A DNA stretch of 64,000 nt, from contig SVOH01000001.1 in NCBI GenBank assembly GCA_015066515.1, forward strand, positions 124,001 to 188,000. Reading direction: 5' to 3'. This document shows, one piece after another, positions 16,167 through 23,751 of the stretch. This stretch comes from Oscillospiraceae bacterium. Lineage in GTDB: Bacteria; Bacillota; Clostridia; Oscillospirales; Acutalibacteraceae. Made by a program: the position numbers and the translations under genes. The notes beneath the pieces were generated by a model. That model was not told the DNA's origin, did not search any database, and saw only the letters and a list, made by a program, of their open reading frames with translations. Within the stretch, counting starts at the first letter, position 1. Each line of letters begins with the position of its first letter.

Positions 16167-17129
16167 GTGAAAAACAAAAAACAAGTAATAACAATTATTC
16201 TTTCCGTTTTTATCACCTTAGCAGTTGTTTTTGCTGTATTGTTTGGTATAAAGATATATCAAAACAAACTTGTTGAATCAGGTTATAGCGAAACACCAAA
16301 CTCTGCTAATCAATATGCAAAAGACGTAACTATGATTCAATTGATTGCTACTCCCGAAAAATATGACGGTCAGCTTGTTAGAGTAATCGGTGTAGGCAAT
16401 CTCGAATTTGAAGGCAATTGTATTTCACTCAGCAAAGAAGATTTAAAATACGGTGTTGGCAATTCCATTTGGATTGAGCTTGGTGAAAAAGCAATTTCAT
16501 ACGAAGAAGCACAAAAATTTAATGGCGATTATGTAGTCATAGAGGGTGTTTTTGATAAAGAAGATTGCGGTCATATGGATATGTTTTGTGGCTCAATCAA
16601 AAATATCAGTCGGTATGATTTGTGGGACTCTTATTTAATTACTCATTCAACGATTACACAGCAAGCAAATAAAACTTACTCATACGAAATCACCGATTAT
16701 AAAGGTAAAATTTTAGATTATGAGGATAATTTAACTCGAGAACCCAAACGGCAAAAAGTGAGTTCTGATGTTATCGGTATATCTGTTCAAACAGGAACAG
16801 GGCTATCCACTAACTATGCTACCTATTTTGATTTAGAAAACAGCAAAATTTCAGAAACATTTTATTATGTTTTAGCGGCTAAAGATGGTTATGTTGTACG
16901 TGCGGATTACAGAGATGGTGAACATTATATCGTTGCCCAAGATATATTCGATAAAGAGCAATATTATCAAGAATATAAATTAGAAAACGTTTCGCCTGTT
17001 GCGGCTGATTTTGTTGTTGACGGTTACTTCAATACTAAAGGAAACGTCAATATTACATATTTATCCGGCGATGACTACACAGAAACGAACTACACAATTG
17101 TAATATTACCAAAAGGCAAAGCGAGGTGA
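16167..17129 (+). CDS. Membrane-anchored protein of unknown function
   Basis: A 320-residue protein with one N-terminal membrane segment (residues 7-30) and an exported remainder. Residues ~50-150 (IQLIATPEKYDGQLVRVIGV, later DYVVIEGVFDKEDCGHMDMF) have the alternating pattern of an OB-like beta barrel and include a DCGHMDMFCG motif that could hold a metal. The rest is beta-rich and unassigned. The start is GTG at 16167 with GGCGGTGA upstream. It is a single gene ending in a shared terminator, next to a convergent alkaline phosphatase. I do not recognise its function. Confidence 0.65.
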   Translation: MKNKKQVITIILSVFITLAVVFAVLFGIKIYQNKLVESGYSETPNSANQYAKDVTMIQLIATPEKYDGQLVRVIGVGNLEFEGNCISLSKEDLKYGVGNSIWIELGEKAISYEEAQKFNGDYVVIEGVFDKEDCGHMDMFCGSIKNISRYDLWDSYLITHSTITQQANKTYSYEITDYKGKILDYEDNLTREPKRQKVSSDVIGISVQTGTGLSTNYATYFDLENSKISETFYYVLAAKDGYVVRADYRDGEHYIVAQDIFDKEQYYQEYKLENVSPVAADFVVDGYFNTKGNVNITYLSGDDYTETNYTIVILPKGKAR

Positions 17130-17150
17130 AATTCACCTCGCTGTTGTTTT
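17120..17150. terminator. Bidirectional terminator between the 16167 gene and the phosphatase
   Basis: AGCGAGGTGAA / TTCACCTCGCT hairpin. The stop codon of the upstream gene lies in its left arm, and the phosphatase stop (17151-17149) lies just past the right arm. Confidence 0.75.
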
Positions 17151-18297
17151 ATTCGCCCTTGATGGCTGATATTATAAATTTTGCAATATCGGTGTTGTCT
17201 ACTGTTTTGTCTTTAAAATATTCTGTTCCTTTGCCGACTGCAAAAACACGTACAGGTGTTGCGGTGTGCTCGGTAACGGTAAGCAAATCGCTTAATTTGT
17301 CGCTGTCACTTTCGGGTAATTTTACACCGCCTGTTTCGTGGTCGGATGTGATTATAAGTAATGTGTCAGGATTGTTCTTCATAAACTTGAGCGCTGCCGC
17401 AACCGTGCGGTCAAGGGTAACAACACTGTTTAATTTACCCGTCAAATTATTTTTGTGACCGTACTTATCGGTGCCCGAGCTTTCAATCATCAAGAAAAAT
17501 CCGTTGTCATTTTCAAGTCGCTTAAAGGCCACCTCGGCACACTGCGCAAGATTATATGAAGCCACGGTTGAGAAGCCGTCCAAAAAGCCAAAGAATGCCT
17601 TTTCACAATCGGGATCGGTGTCGAGCGTTTCCTTAAAGCGTCTGAAGTCTTTTGCTACAAGATACTCGTTGTCAAAAATTTGGCGCGCGTTACCTTCGAG
17701 AAGCGCCGAGGTGCTGGTATAGTTTTGGCACATTAGCACGTCGGGCTTGAATTCGACCATAGCGTTGGCAAGCTCTTTGGAGTTTTCGCGAGAAATATTG
17801 TGTACAACAAATGCGGTAGGTGTAGCGCCTGAGAGGTCTTCGTCGGTAATAATACCTACTCTTTTGCCCTCTTCGCGCGCAATTTCGGCTATATTTTTAA
17901 GGTCGTTACCATCTATATCTTTACCTACATAACCATTATTGGTTTTTACACCGGTAGCAAGTGCTGTGCCGGATGCTGCCGAGTCGGTAACCTCGGCGTT
18001 GGCAGATTTTGTAATTGCAAGACCGTGGTTTTCAATTTGGTTTAACACAAGACCAAAATCGTATACTCCGTTCACATTTTCTTCGGCAAGCGTTATATCA
18101 TTTGGCCCCATACCGTCACCGATTATAAAAATAACATTTTTCGGCGATGTAAATTCGCCGTTTATAATTTTTTGCGCCTGTCTTTTGCTAATGGTTATTT
18201 CACCCTCGGTGTACCATCCCTCAACCTGAGTATCACCGCATGCGGTGCAGCAAAAAACAAGTAATAATGAAAGAATTATCGCTAATATTTTTTTCAT
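17149..18297 (-). CDS. Exported alkaline phosphatase (PhoA family)
   Basis: A 382-residue exported metalloenzyme releasing phosphate from organic esters. The N-terminus is a signal peptide ending FCCTACG; Cys19 could be lipidated, although the -3 residue is unusual. Family motifs in order: IFIIGDGMGPND (metal-binding Asp), VTDSAASGTALATG with the nucleophilic serine, TDEDLSGATPTAF, SSGTDKYGHKN, and ITSDHETGG near the C-terminus. It is shorter than E. coli PhoA (471) but complete. The promoter is at 18327-18355 and transcription converges with the upstream neighbour. Confidence 0.9.
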   Translation of the reverse strand: MKKILAIILSLLLVFCCTACGDTQVEGWYTEGEITISKRQAQKIINGEFTSPKNVIFIIGDGMGPNDITLAEENVNGVYDFGLVLNQIENHGLAITKSANAEVTDSAASGTALATGVKTNNGYVGKDIDGNDLKNIAEIAREEGKRVGIITDEDLSGATPTAFVVHNISRENSKELANAMVEFKPDVLMCQNYTSTSALLEGNARQIFDNEYLVAKDFRRFKETLDTDPDCEKAFFGFLDGFSTVASYNLAQCAEVAFKRLENDNGFFLMIESSGTDKYGHKNNLTGKLNSVVTLDRTVAAALKFMKNNPDTLLIITSDHETGGVKLPESDSDKLSDLLTVTEHTATPVRVFAVGKGTEYFKDKTVDNTDIAKFIISAIKGE

Positions 18298-18326
18298 AAC
18301 AAAACCCCTTAAAATATTATATTTTA

Positions 18327-18355
18327 ATTTTATTACGAAAAGACAGCATTGTCAA
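18327..18355 (-). promoter_or_regulatory. Promoter of the alkaline phosphatase gene
   Basis: On the minus strand TTGACA (18355-18350) and TAAAAT (18332-18327) are separated by 17 bases, about 30 bases before the ATG. An AAGGGG ribosome site follows. Confidence 0.7.
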
Positions 18356-18369
18356 GAAAAGCAAAACAA

Positions 18370-18396
18370 AAAGCGAGGCCCAATTAACCTCGCTTT
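18370..18396. terminator. Orphan hairpin resembling the nearby terminators
   Basis: AAAGCGAGG / CCTCGCTTT with a 9-base loop. No gene on either strand clearly ends here. It shares its stem with the hairpins at 15867 and 17120. Confidence 0.4.
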
Positions 18397-18518
18397 AAAA
18401 ACAACCAACAAAAATATAATAACATATTTTTAGGGTTCAGTCAATATTTTTTAACCGCGCACAAAAAAATTCTATGTTTTAAATAATTTGCTATAAATTA
18501 TTTTATAAACTATGCGAA

Positions 18519-18547
18519 TTGAAAACACGGTTTAAATATGATATATT
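18519..18547 (+). promoter_or_regulatory. Promoter of the candidate RNA gene at 18.5 kb
   Basis: TTGAAA (18519-18524) and TATATT (18542-18547) with a 17-base spacer. No open reading frame with a ribosome site follows for 450 bases. Confidence 0.65.
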
Positions 18548-18552
18548 AAAGA

Positions 18553-18946
18553 CACAGAAAGGAAAGGGTGATACCCGATGTTCCGGTAAAATACTCTTAA
18601 AAATTAATCGTTTTTAAAGGCACAATAATTCAACAAAACAAATTTACTAACTTCAAAATTGAATATTTATAATAAAAAATTACAAACCAAACTGCCTTTA
18701 ATATGATTAAGTATTTAAGAGTTTTACATAGCAAATGTTCTTTTTATAATTCGTTCCTCAAGAGAGTCTCGCTTTACGAGAGAGCAAAAGTGCAAAACGA
18801 GGAAAACAAGAGTGACCGAAAGAACAAATCAAAGAAAGTAGAGGTACAACAAAAAGATGTTAGATATCAAGAGTGAACAAAAATAGCTCTTGACCGATAA
18901 AAACCGTGTAAAGAAACGGTCGGTCAAGAGCTATTTTGTTTTTTGT
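18553..18946 (+). ncRNA. Candidate structured non-coding RNA, ~390 nt
   Basis: This fills most of the 708-base gap between the phosphatase and nadE. It has its own promoter and a strong terminator (18880-18946). Helices visible in order: GGAA/TTCC (18561/18581) enclosing GGG/CCC; a long interrupted stem made of GTAAA/TTTAC (18586/18723), ACTCTTAA/TTAAGAGT (18593/18715), TTAATC/GATTAA (18604/18705) and AAAGGCA/TGCCTTT (18616/18693); then GTTCTTT/AAAGAAC (18737/18819) enclosing TTCCTC/GAGGAA (18754/18799) and TCTCG/CGAGA (18767/18777). No protein of meaningful length is encoded. I could not assign it to RNase P, tmRNA, SRP or 6S RNA. Confidence 0.65.
18880..18946 (+). terminator. Terminator of the candidate RNA at 18.5 kb
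   Basis: A perfect 18-bp stem (18880-18897 with 18920-18937, containing AGCTCTTGACCG) is capped by a smaller CCGT/ACGG helix and followed by GTTTTTTG. It is unusually long for a simple terminator. Confidence 0.85.
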
Positions 18947-19005
18947 TGGTGTTGCTTTTGTATTGATTTGTGATATAATATAATAAAAATGAAGGCGGTG
19001 GCAAA

Positions 19006-19746
19006 ATGTTTGATGCACAAAAAATAAAAAACGAATGTGTACAGTGGATTAAAGATTTTTTTGAAAAAAACGGTCAAGGCTGTAACGCAGTTGTTGGTAT
19101 ATCGGGTGGCAAGGACAGCTCGGTAGCGGCGGCACTTTGCGTAGAGGCTTTAGGTGCCAACCGAGTTATCGGCGTGCTTATGCCGCAGGGCGAGCAGCAC
19201 GATATTGATATGGCGTATTTGCTTGTGAACCACCTTGGTATCAAGCATTACGAAATAAACGTAAAGGATGCTGTTGAGGGCGTGCTTAAAAATATGCCAG
19301 AAAATCTTAACGTGTCGGTGCAATCGCGTGTTAATTTGCCGCCACGCATCAGAATGTCGGTGCTTTACGCCGTAAGCCAGTCGGTAAACGGACGCGTTGT
19401 TAACACCTGTAATTTATCGGAGGATTGGGTTGGTTACTCAACACGCTACGGCGATGCGGCGGGCGATTTTTCGCCAATGGCAAACCTAACCGTTACCGAG
19501 GTTAAGGAAATCGGCAGAGTGTTGGGGCTGCCCGATGTGTTGGTTGACAAGGTGCCGATTGACGGCCTTTGCGGCAAAACCGACGAGGAAAATTTGGGCT
19601 TTACCTATGCCGAGCTTGACCGATATATTCGCACAGGCGAAATTGATGATATGGCAAAAAAAGAGCTTATTGACAACAAACACAAATGGAACCTCTTTAA
19701 GTTACAGTTAATGCCTACCTTTAAACCGGAGATAAAATATGAATAA
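19006..19746 (+). CDS. nadE: NAD+ synthase (ammonia-dependent type)
   Basis: A 246-residue PP-loop ATP pyrophosphatase: SGGKDS at residues 33-38, then NTCNLSEDWVGYSTRYGD and the adenylation/NAD loop KVPIDGLCGKTDEENLGF. It makes NAD+ from deamido-NAD+ using ATP and ammonia. The glutaminase (nitrilase) domain of longer enzymes is absent, so it uses free ammonia or a separate donor. AAGGCGGTGG precedes the ATG. The end overlaps luxS by 8 bases, so the two are co-translated. Confidence 0.92.
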   Translation: MFDAQKIKNECVQWIKDFFEKNGQGCNAVVGISGGKDSSVAAALCVEALGANRVIGVLMPQGEQHDIDMAYLLVNHLGIKHYEINVKDAVEGVLKNMPENLNVSVQSRVNLPPRIRMSVLYAVSQSVNGRVVNTCNLSEDWVGYSTRYGDAAGDFSPMANLTVTEVKEIGRVLGLPDVLVDKVPIDGLCGKTDEENLGFTYAELDRYIRTGEIDDMAKKELIDNKHKWNLFKLQLMPTFKPEIKYE

Positions 19747-20203
19747 AATTGAAAGCTTTAAAATAAATCACTTGACACTCGAATCGGGGCTTTACGTTTC
19801 GCGACGCGATAAAAAGGGCGATTGTGTAGTAACCACCTTTGATCTACGCATAACCGCGCCTAATCGCGAGCCGGTAATAGACGTGCCCGCGCTTCATACA
19901 ATAGAGCATTTGTGCGCAACATTTTTACGCAACAGTGACCAAAAAGATGACGTTGTGTACTTTGGACCTATGGGCTGTCGTACAGGTTGCTACCTTGTAA
20001 TGTTTGGCGACCTTGTTTCGCAGGATGTTTATGATTTAGTAATTGATATGTGCAATTTTGTGATAAACTTTGAGGGCGATATACCGGGTGCCAGCCCCAT
20101 AGAATGCGGCAACTATTCAGAACAAAATCTAAATATGGCGAAATACTATATTGCAAAATATAAAAAAGCACTTATTGAAAACAAAAACTTTGAGTACAAA
20201 TAA
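19739..20203 (+). CDS. luxS: S-ribosylhomocysteine lyase
   Basis: A 154-residue cytoplasmic metalloenzyme splitting S-ribosylhomocysteine into homocysteine and the autoinducer-2 precursor. The metal-binding HTIEH (H53, H57), the MGCRTGCYL active-site cysteine region and ECGNYSEQNL with the third metal ligand Cys are all present. The length matches the family (~150-160). The usual NYLDHNL is NYSEQNL here, a minor variation. It overlaps nadE and ends at a terminator. Confidence 0.95.
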   Translation: MNKIESFKINHLTLESGLYVSRRDKKGDCVVTTFDLRITAPNREPVIDVPALHTIEHLCATFLRNSDQKDDVVYFGPMGCRTGCYLVMFGDLVSQDVYDLVIDMCNFVINFEGDIPGASPIECGNYSEQNLNMAKYYIAKYKKALIENKNFEYK

Positions 20204-20207
20204 ATTA

Positions 20208-20236
20208 GGGACGGGCATTGCCCGTCCGATTTTTTG
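20208..20236 (+). terminator. Terminator of nadE-luxS
   Basis: GGACGGGC / GCCCGTCC with a 3-base loop, followed by TTTTTTG. Confidence 0.9.
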
Positions 20237-20273
20237 TTTTTATGCCATAATTTAAGAAGTTTTGTCGAATGAC

Positions 20274-20302
20274 TTGACGATAATTTTAATTTGTGATATC
20301 AT
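20274..20302 (+). promoter_or_regulatory. Promoter of the candidate RNA at 20.3 kb
   Basis: TTGACG and TATCAT separated by 17 bases. Transcription would start at about 20309, exactly at the base of the long stem described next. Confidence 0.65.
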
Positions 20303-20308
20303 AACAAC

Positions 20309-20467
20309 AGCCACATAAGTTTAATAGAGCCATAATAGCACGAGGAGTGTTTTTACTTTGGTAAAAACGCTACTCCTTATTTGACTTCTCGTGCAGATGG
20401 CAAACTTGTGTGGCGCAAGCGGAGTTACGCGTTTTTCGGTGCGTAGCTCTCGCTACGCACTTTTTTA
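20309..20467 (+). ncRNA. Candidate structured non-coding RNA, ~160 nt
   Basis: This occupies most of the 324-base gap after luxS. The transcript would fold into one long interrupted hairpin: 13 bp GCCACATAAGTTT with AAACTTGTGTGGC (20310-20322/20402-20414, one G-U), then GCCAT/ATGGC (20329/20397), GCACGAG/CTCGTGC (20338/20388), and GGAGT..GTTTTTAC with GTAAAAAC..ACTCC (20344/20361) around a 4-base loop. A terminator hairpin GTGCGTAGC/GCTACGCAC plus TTTTTT closes it (20439-20466). The shape recalls 6S RNA but the sequence was not recognised. It could also be the leader of the small ORF at 20528. Confidence 0.6.
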
Positions 20468-20527
20468 TTTTGTAACAATGGCCGTTGTAGCAATATTTTT
20501 AAACATTATAATAAGGAGGATTTAGTT

Positions 20528-20644
20528 ATGCCCGATTACGAAAAAATGTATAAAACTTTGCTTGACGGTGTCGAAAAAGCCATTGAATTGTTGAAAAACG
20601 CCGAACTTGCTTGCGAAGAAATTTATATAAGCACAGCAGAATAA
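20528..20644 (+). CDS. Conserved-looking 38-residue protein
   Basis: A short ORF with an excellent ribosome site (AAGGAGG at 20514-20520). The product, starting MPDYEKMYKTLLDGVEKAIE, is predicted almost wholly helical and amphipathic and ends CEEIYISTAE. It has no signal peptide. It lies 60 bases after the terminator of the structured RNA and before a bidirectional terminator. Function unknown. Confidence 0.65.
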   Translation: MPDYEKMYKTLLDGVEKAIELLKNAELACEEIYISTAE

Positions 20645-20654
20645 CAATAATCAA

Positions 20655-20684
20655 AAAATCACCTGAACACTCAGGTGATTTTTA
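20655..20684. terminator. Bidirectional terminator between the 38-residue ORF and the LysR gene
   Basis: AAAAATCACCTGA / TCAGGTGATTTTT with an ACAC loop and T runs on both strands. The stop codon of the LysR gene is in the right arm. Confidence 0.88.
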
Positions 20685-21561
20685 TTTCTATTTCAGGGTA
20701 TTTTGAAACAATTTCTTTAAGGCAATCAAGAAAATGATTGACTGATATATTGTTTTCGTCCTTTGCTGAAGTAATAATCGACACTTCGCGGTAAGGCAGG
20801 CTGAAATCAACATTTACACAGTTGATGTTTTGGTCTTGCAGCAGGCCCTGCGCCACACTTATAGGCACAATTGCCCAGCACTCTTTATGAGAGATAAACT
20901 GCTTTATGTGTGACATAATCGCAACCGTAAGTTTTGGATGTGAGTTTCCTATGATATCATCGTGCCATTTGGTATAAGAGCTACTCCAATCAACAAATAC
21001 TTCTTGATGCTTTTGTAGCTCTTGGGCGTTTGCGGGTCGAGGCATATTAATATTTTTATTACAAACCACCATCATCGGTTCGCAAAATGCCAAGGTTTGC
21101 TTTAGGCCCTTGTCGCTGGTCTTGCCGGCGGTAAAGGCGATGTCGGTGTCACCCTTATGTATATTAAAGCTTGCAACAGCCAACTCGGTGTCTTGTATTT
21201 CAAGCTCAATGTCGGGGTGCTTTTGCAAAAACAAATCATAAACCTGCGGCAACAAAAAGGTATCAAGGCTGTTTAGGGATGACACGCGCAGCTTGGTAAC
21301 TTGTTTGCCGAAAATTTGGCCCATTTTTGTAATAAGCTCTTCGTATTGCAACGCAAGTTTATAAAAATCTTTGCCTGCATCGGTAAGCGACATTTCTCGG
21401 GCACCCTTTTTGCGTACAAAAAGCTCGCCGCCCAATTCTCGTTCTAAGGTTTTAAGCCGACTTGAAAGTGACGGCTGTGTAATAAATAGTGCCTCAGCCG
21501 CACGGCTTATGGTTTTATGCTCGCAAATACTCAAAAAACATTCTATTTCTAAAATGGTCAT
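20671..21561 (-). CDS. LysR family transcriptional regulator
   Basis: A 296-residue LTTR. The N-terminal winged helix-turn-helix (FLSICEHKTISRAAEALFIT, then PSLSSRLKTLERELGGELFV) is textbook. Residues ~90-290 form the substrate-binding effector domain. GGAGGTGA precedes the ATG. It is divergent from the YitT/dehydrogenase/PrpD-like operon and shares overlapping promoters with it, so it probably controls that operon and itself. The effector is unknown, likely the substrate or an intermediate of that operon. Confidence 0.92.
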   Translation of the reverse strand: MTILEIECFLSICEHKTISRAAEALFITQPSLSSRLKTLERELGGELFVRKKGAREMSLTDAGKDFYKLALQYEELITKMGQIFGKQVTKLRVSSLNSLDTFLLPQVYDLFLQKHPDIELEIQDTELAVASFNIHKGDTDIAFTAGKTSDKGLKQTLAFCEPMMVVCNKNINMPRPANAQELQKHQEVFVDWSSSYTKWHDDIIGNSHPKLTVAIMSHIKQFISHKECWAIVPISVAQGLLQDQNINCVNVDFSLPYREVSIITSAKDENNISVNHFLDCLKEIVSKYPEIEIKIT

Positions 21562-21594
21562 TTAATCACCTCCAAAATATAGAGCCTTTTCTAT

Positions 21595-21645
21595 ATTATA
21601 CCATTGTTTTTTCAATTTTACAAGAGTGAATGTATAACATATAAT
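21595..21645. promoter_or_regulatory. Overlapping divergent promoters of the LysR gene and the YitT operon
   Basis: Plus strand: TTTACA (21617-21622), 17 bases, TATAAT (21640-21645). Minus strand: TTGTAA (21623-21618), 17 bases, TATAAT (21600-21595). The two -35 boxes occupy the same bases, so the polymerases compete and one LysR site could control both. Confidence 0.7.
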
Positions 21646-21681
21646 GGGTGACGGTAAATTTTTACTTAGGGGGGCAAACAG

Positions 21682-22548
21682 ATGCGAGGTAAAGGTTTGA
21701 AAATTATAAAAGACTATGCTATAATCACAGTTGGTTGCTTATTGTATTCGTTTGCCTTTGTCTGCTTTTTTGACAGCAACAATCTTGCAATGGGCGGATT
21801 TACAGGCATAGCGCAGGTAATAAATCGTTTTATACCGTCGCTTCCTATTGGTACTATGGTGTTTGTAATGAACATACCGCTTATGATTATAGGCATTAAA
21901 AAACAGGGTTGGTCAATACTTTTTACCACCATTTACGCCATAACCGTAAGCTCTGCTATGATTGACACGCTAAACGCACTTATTGATTTTCCAAAAACCG
22001 AGCCGCTTCTTGCATGCCTTTACGGCGGAGTACTGCTTGGTATATCGCTTGGAATTATGATGCTTAAAAGCGCTACCACAGGCGGTACCGAGCTTGCGGC
22101 AAGATTGCTTAAATACGTTATTAAAAGCATATCTATCGGCAAAATTTGTCTTATTATAGACGTTACCGTAATTTGCATTTATGCGCTTACTTTTCGTAGT
22201 TTAGATAACGCCCTTTACGGAATAATGGCTATGTATATTTCAAGCATCGCTATGGATATGGTTGTGTATGGCTCGGTAAATGCCAAGCTTGCCTATATTA
22301 TTAGTGATAAAAGCGATGATATAAGCCAAAAGCTTATGGATATGGAGCTTGGCGCTACCATAATAAGCGGTAGGGGTGCGTTTACAGGCGACTCTAAAAA
22401 CGTGCTTATGTGTGCGGCGCGTCCAAATAAAATAGCACGCATTAAAGCGGCTGTTATGGAGCTTGACCCAAAAGGCTTTGTTATAGTAACCGATGCAAAA
22501 GAGGTTTTGGGCGAGGGCTTTGGCGAATATAGCGAAGATAGTTTATAA
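21682..22548 (+). CDS. YitT family membrane protein
   Basis: A 288-residue protein with five to six membrane segments in the first ~200 residues (YitT, formerly DUF161, including NNLAMGGFTGIAQVINRF) and a soluble DUF2179 domain at the C-terminus (ISGRGAFTGDSKNVLMCAA, then FVIVTDAKEVLGEGFGEY). The family is assumed to move small solutes, but substrates are unknown. It is the first gene of a three-gene operon with an alanine-dehydrogenase-like and a PrpD-like enzyme, so it may import their substrate. A paralogue lies at 33277. Confidence 0.88.
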   Translation: MRGKGLKIIKDYAIITVGCLLYSFAFVCFFDSNNLAMGGFTGIAQVINRFIPSLPIGTMVFVMNIPLMIIGIKKQGWSILFTTIYAITVSSAMIDTLNALIDFPKTEPLLACLYGGVLLGISLGIMMLKSATTGGTELAARLLKYVIKSISIGKICLIIDVTVICIYALTFRSLDNALYGIMAMYISSIAMDMVVYGSVNAKLAYIISDKSDDISQKLMDMELGATIISGRGAFTGDSKNVLMCAARPNKIARIKAAVMELDPKGFVIVTDAKEVLGEGFGEYSEDSL

Positions 22549-22580
22549 TTTTAATTTTTAATATATCGGAGGAAACGAAA

Positions 22581-23747
22581 ATGGTATTTGGTATTTTAAA
22601 GGACATTAAAGAGGGCGAAAACCGCGTAATTTGCACACCTGTTGAGGTTGCATCTATTGTAGCGGCAGGTCATACCGTTCTTGCACAGCGCGACTGCGGC
22701 GTGGGCTCGGGCTTTTCTAACGAAAAGTATGAGGCTGCAGGCGCCGAGATTGTAGACACTATGGAAGAAATGTACGCACGTTGCGATTTCCTTGCAAAGG
22801 TTAAGGAATTATTCCCCTGCGAATATGACCTACTTCGTGAGAATCAGTTGGTTTACTGCTGTATTCATCCGGCAGGTCACCCCGAAGAAGTAGACGCAAT
22901 TCTTAAATCAAAATGTATTGCTCTTACTGCAGAGGACTCTCACCGTTACGGCTCACCAAACTGTGAAGCGGCAGGCAAGCAGGGCGCGTTGTTTGGTCTT
23001 GAATCAATGCTTACAATAAACGGCGGTAAGGGTAAATTTGTTGGCGGCTTTGCAGGTGCCCCCGGTATGAACGTGCTAATCCTTGGCGGCGGTGTAGTAG
23101 GTCAGGGCGCATTATCTGTGCTTTATGCTTTGGGCGCTAAGGTTACCGTTATGGACATTAATGCAGGCGTGCTTCGTATGCTTTCTGACCGTTATAATCA
23201 AAAAATCGACACCATGTTCTGCACAAAAGAGGCAATTGCCGCAATTCTCCCTCAAACTGATATGGTTATTAACTGTGTTAAGTGGCCAAAAGAACGCAAG
23301 GACTTTCTCATTGATAAAGAAATGCTTAAAACTATGGAGCCGGGCAGTGTGCTTGTTGATATTTCTAACGATGATCCGGGCGCTATTGAATCAAGCCACG
23401 AAACCCACCACGACGACCCACGCTACGTAGTAAACGGTGTTGTTCACTACTGCGTAAGTAATATTCCGGGTGCGGTTGCACACTCGACATCTGTGGCTTT
23501 GGCGGCTGAAACATTACCACTTCTTCTTAACATTATGAATAACGGTCTTGTTGAAGCTTGCGTGCGTGACGGATTTATTCGCCGCTGCCTTACAGCATAC
23601 AAGGGTTATCTTACCCACGAAGAGACAAGCGCTATTCAAAACAAGCCTTGGATTAAACCCGAAGACATTTTGGGTATTGCCGACCGCAAGTTAGATTTTG
23701 CTCCACCCGCTACCACAACCAAGAGTGATAATTTTATAAAGCTTTAA
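22581..23747 (+). CDS. Alanine dehydrogenase/PNT family oxidoreductase
   Basis: A 388-residue protein of the AlaDH/PNT family. The N-terminal part keeps the substrate residues (ENRVICTP Arg, AKVKE Lys, CCIHPAG His). The NAD-binding Rossmann segment is VLILGGGVVGQGALSVLYAL. The C-terminal signature HYCVSNIPGAVAHSTSVAL corresponds to the classical HYCVANMPGAVPRTST. Differences such as EDSHRYGSPNCEAAGKQGA in place of the usual PMSEVAGR region, and ISNDDPG for VAIDQGG, leave room for a substrate other than L-alanine. GGAGG precedes the ATG, 32 bases after yitT. Confidence 0.82.
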   Translation: MVFGILKDIKEGENRVICTPVEVASIVAAGHTVLAQRDCGVGSGFSNEKYEAAGAEIVDTMEEMYARCDFLAKVKELFPCEYDLLRENQLVYCCIHPAGHPEEVDAILKSKCIALTAEDSHRYGSPNCEAAGKQGALFGLESMLTINGGKGKFVGGFAGAPGMNVLILGGGVVGQGALSVLYALGAKVTVMDINAGVLRMLSDRYNQKIDTMFCTKEAIAAILPQTDMVINCVKWPKERKDFLIDKEMLKTMEPGSVLVDISNDDPGAIESSHETHHDDPRYVVNGVVHYCVSNIPGAVAHSTSVALAAETLPLLLNIMNNGLVEACVRDGFIRRCLTAYKGYLTHEETSAIQNKPWIKPEDILGIADRKLDFAPPATTTKSDNFIKL

Positions 23748-23751
23748 TATT

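Noticed and set aside
18553-18946. RNase P RNA, tmRNA or SRP RNA for the large structured RNA
   Set aside because: The conserved blocks I know for these RNAs, for example the RNase P GAGGAAAGUC context and the SRP GGAAGG/AGCA loop, are not found in the expected arrangement.
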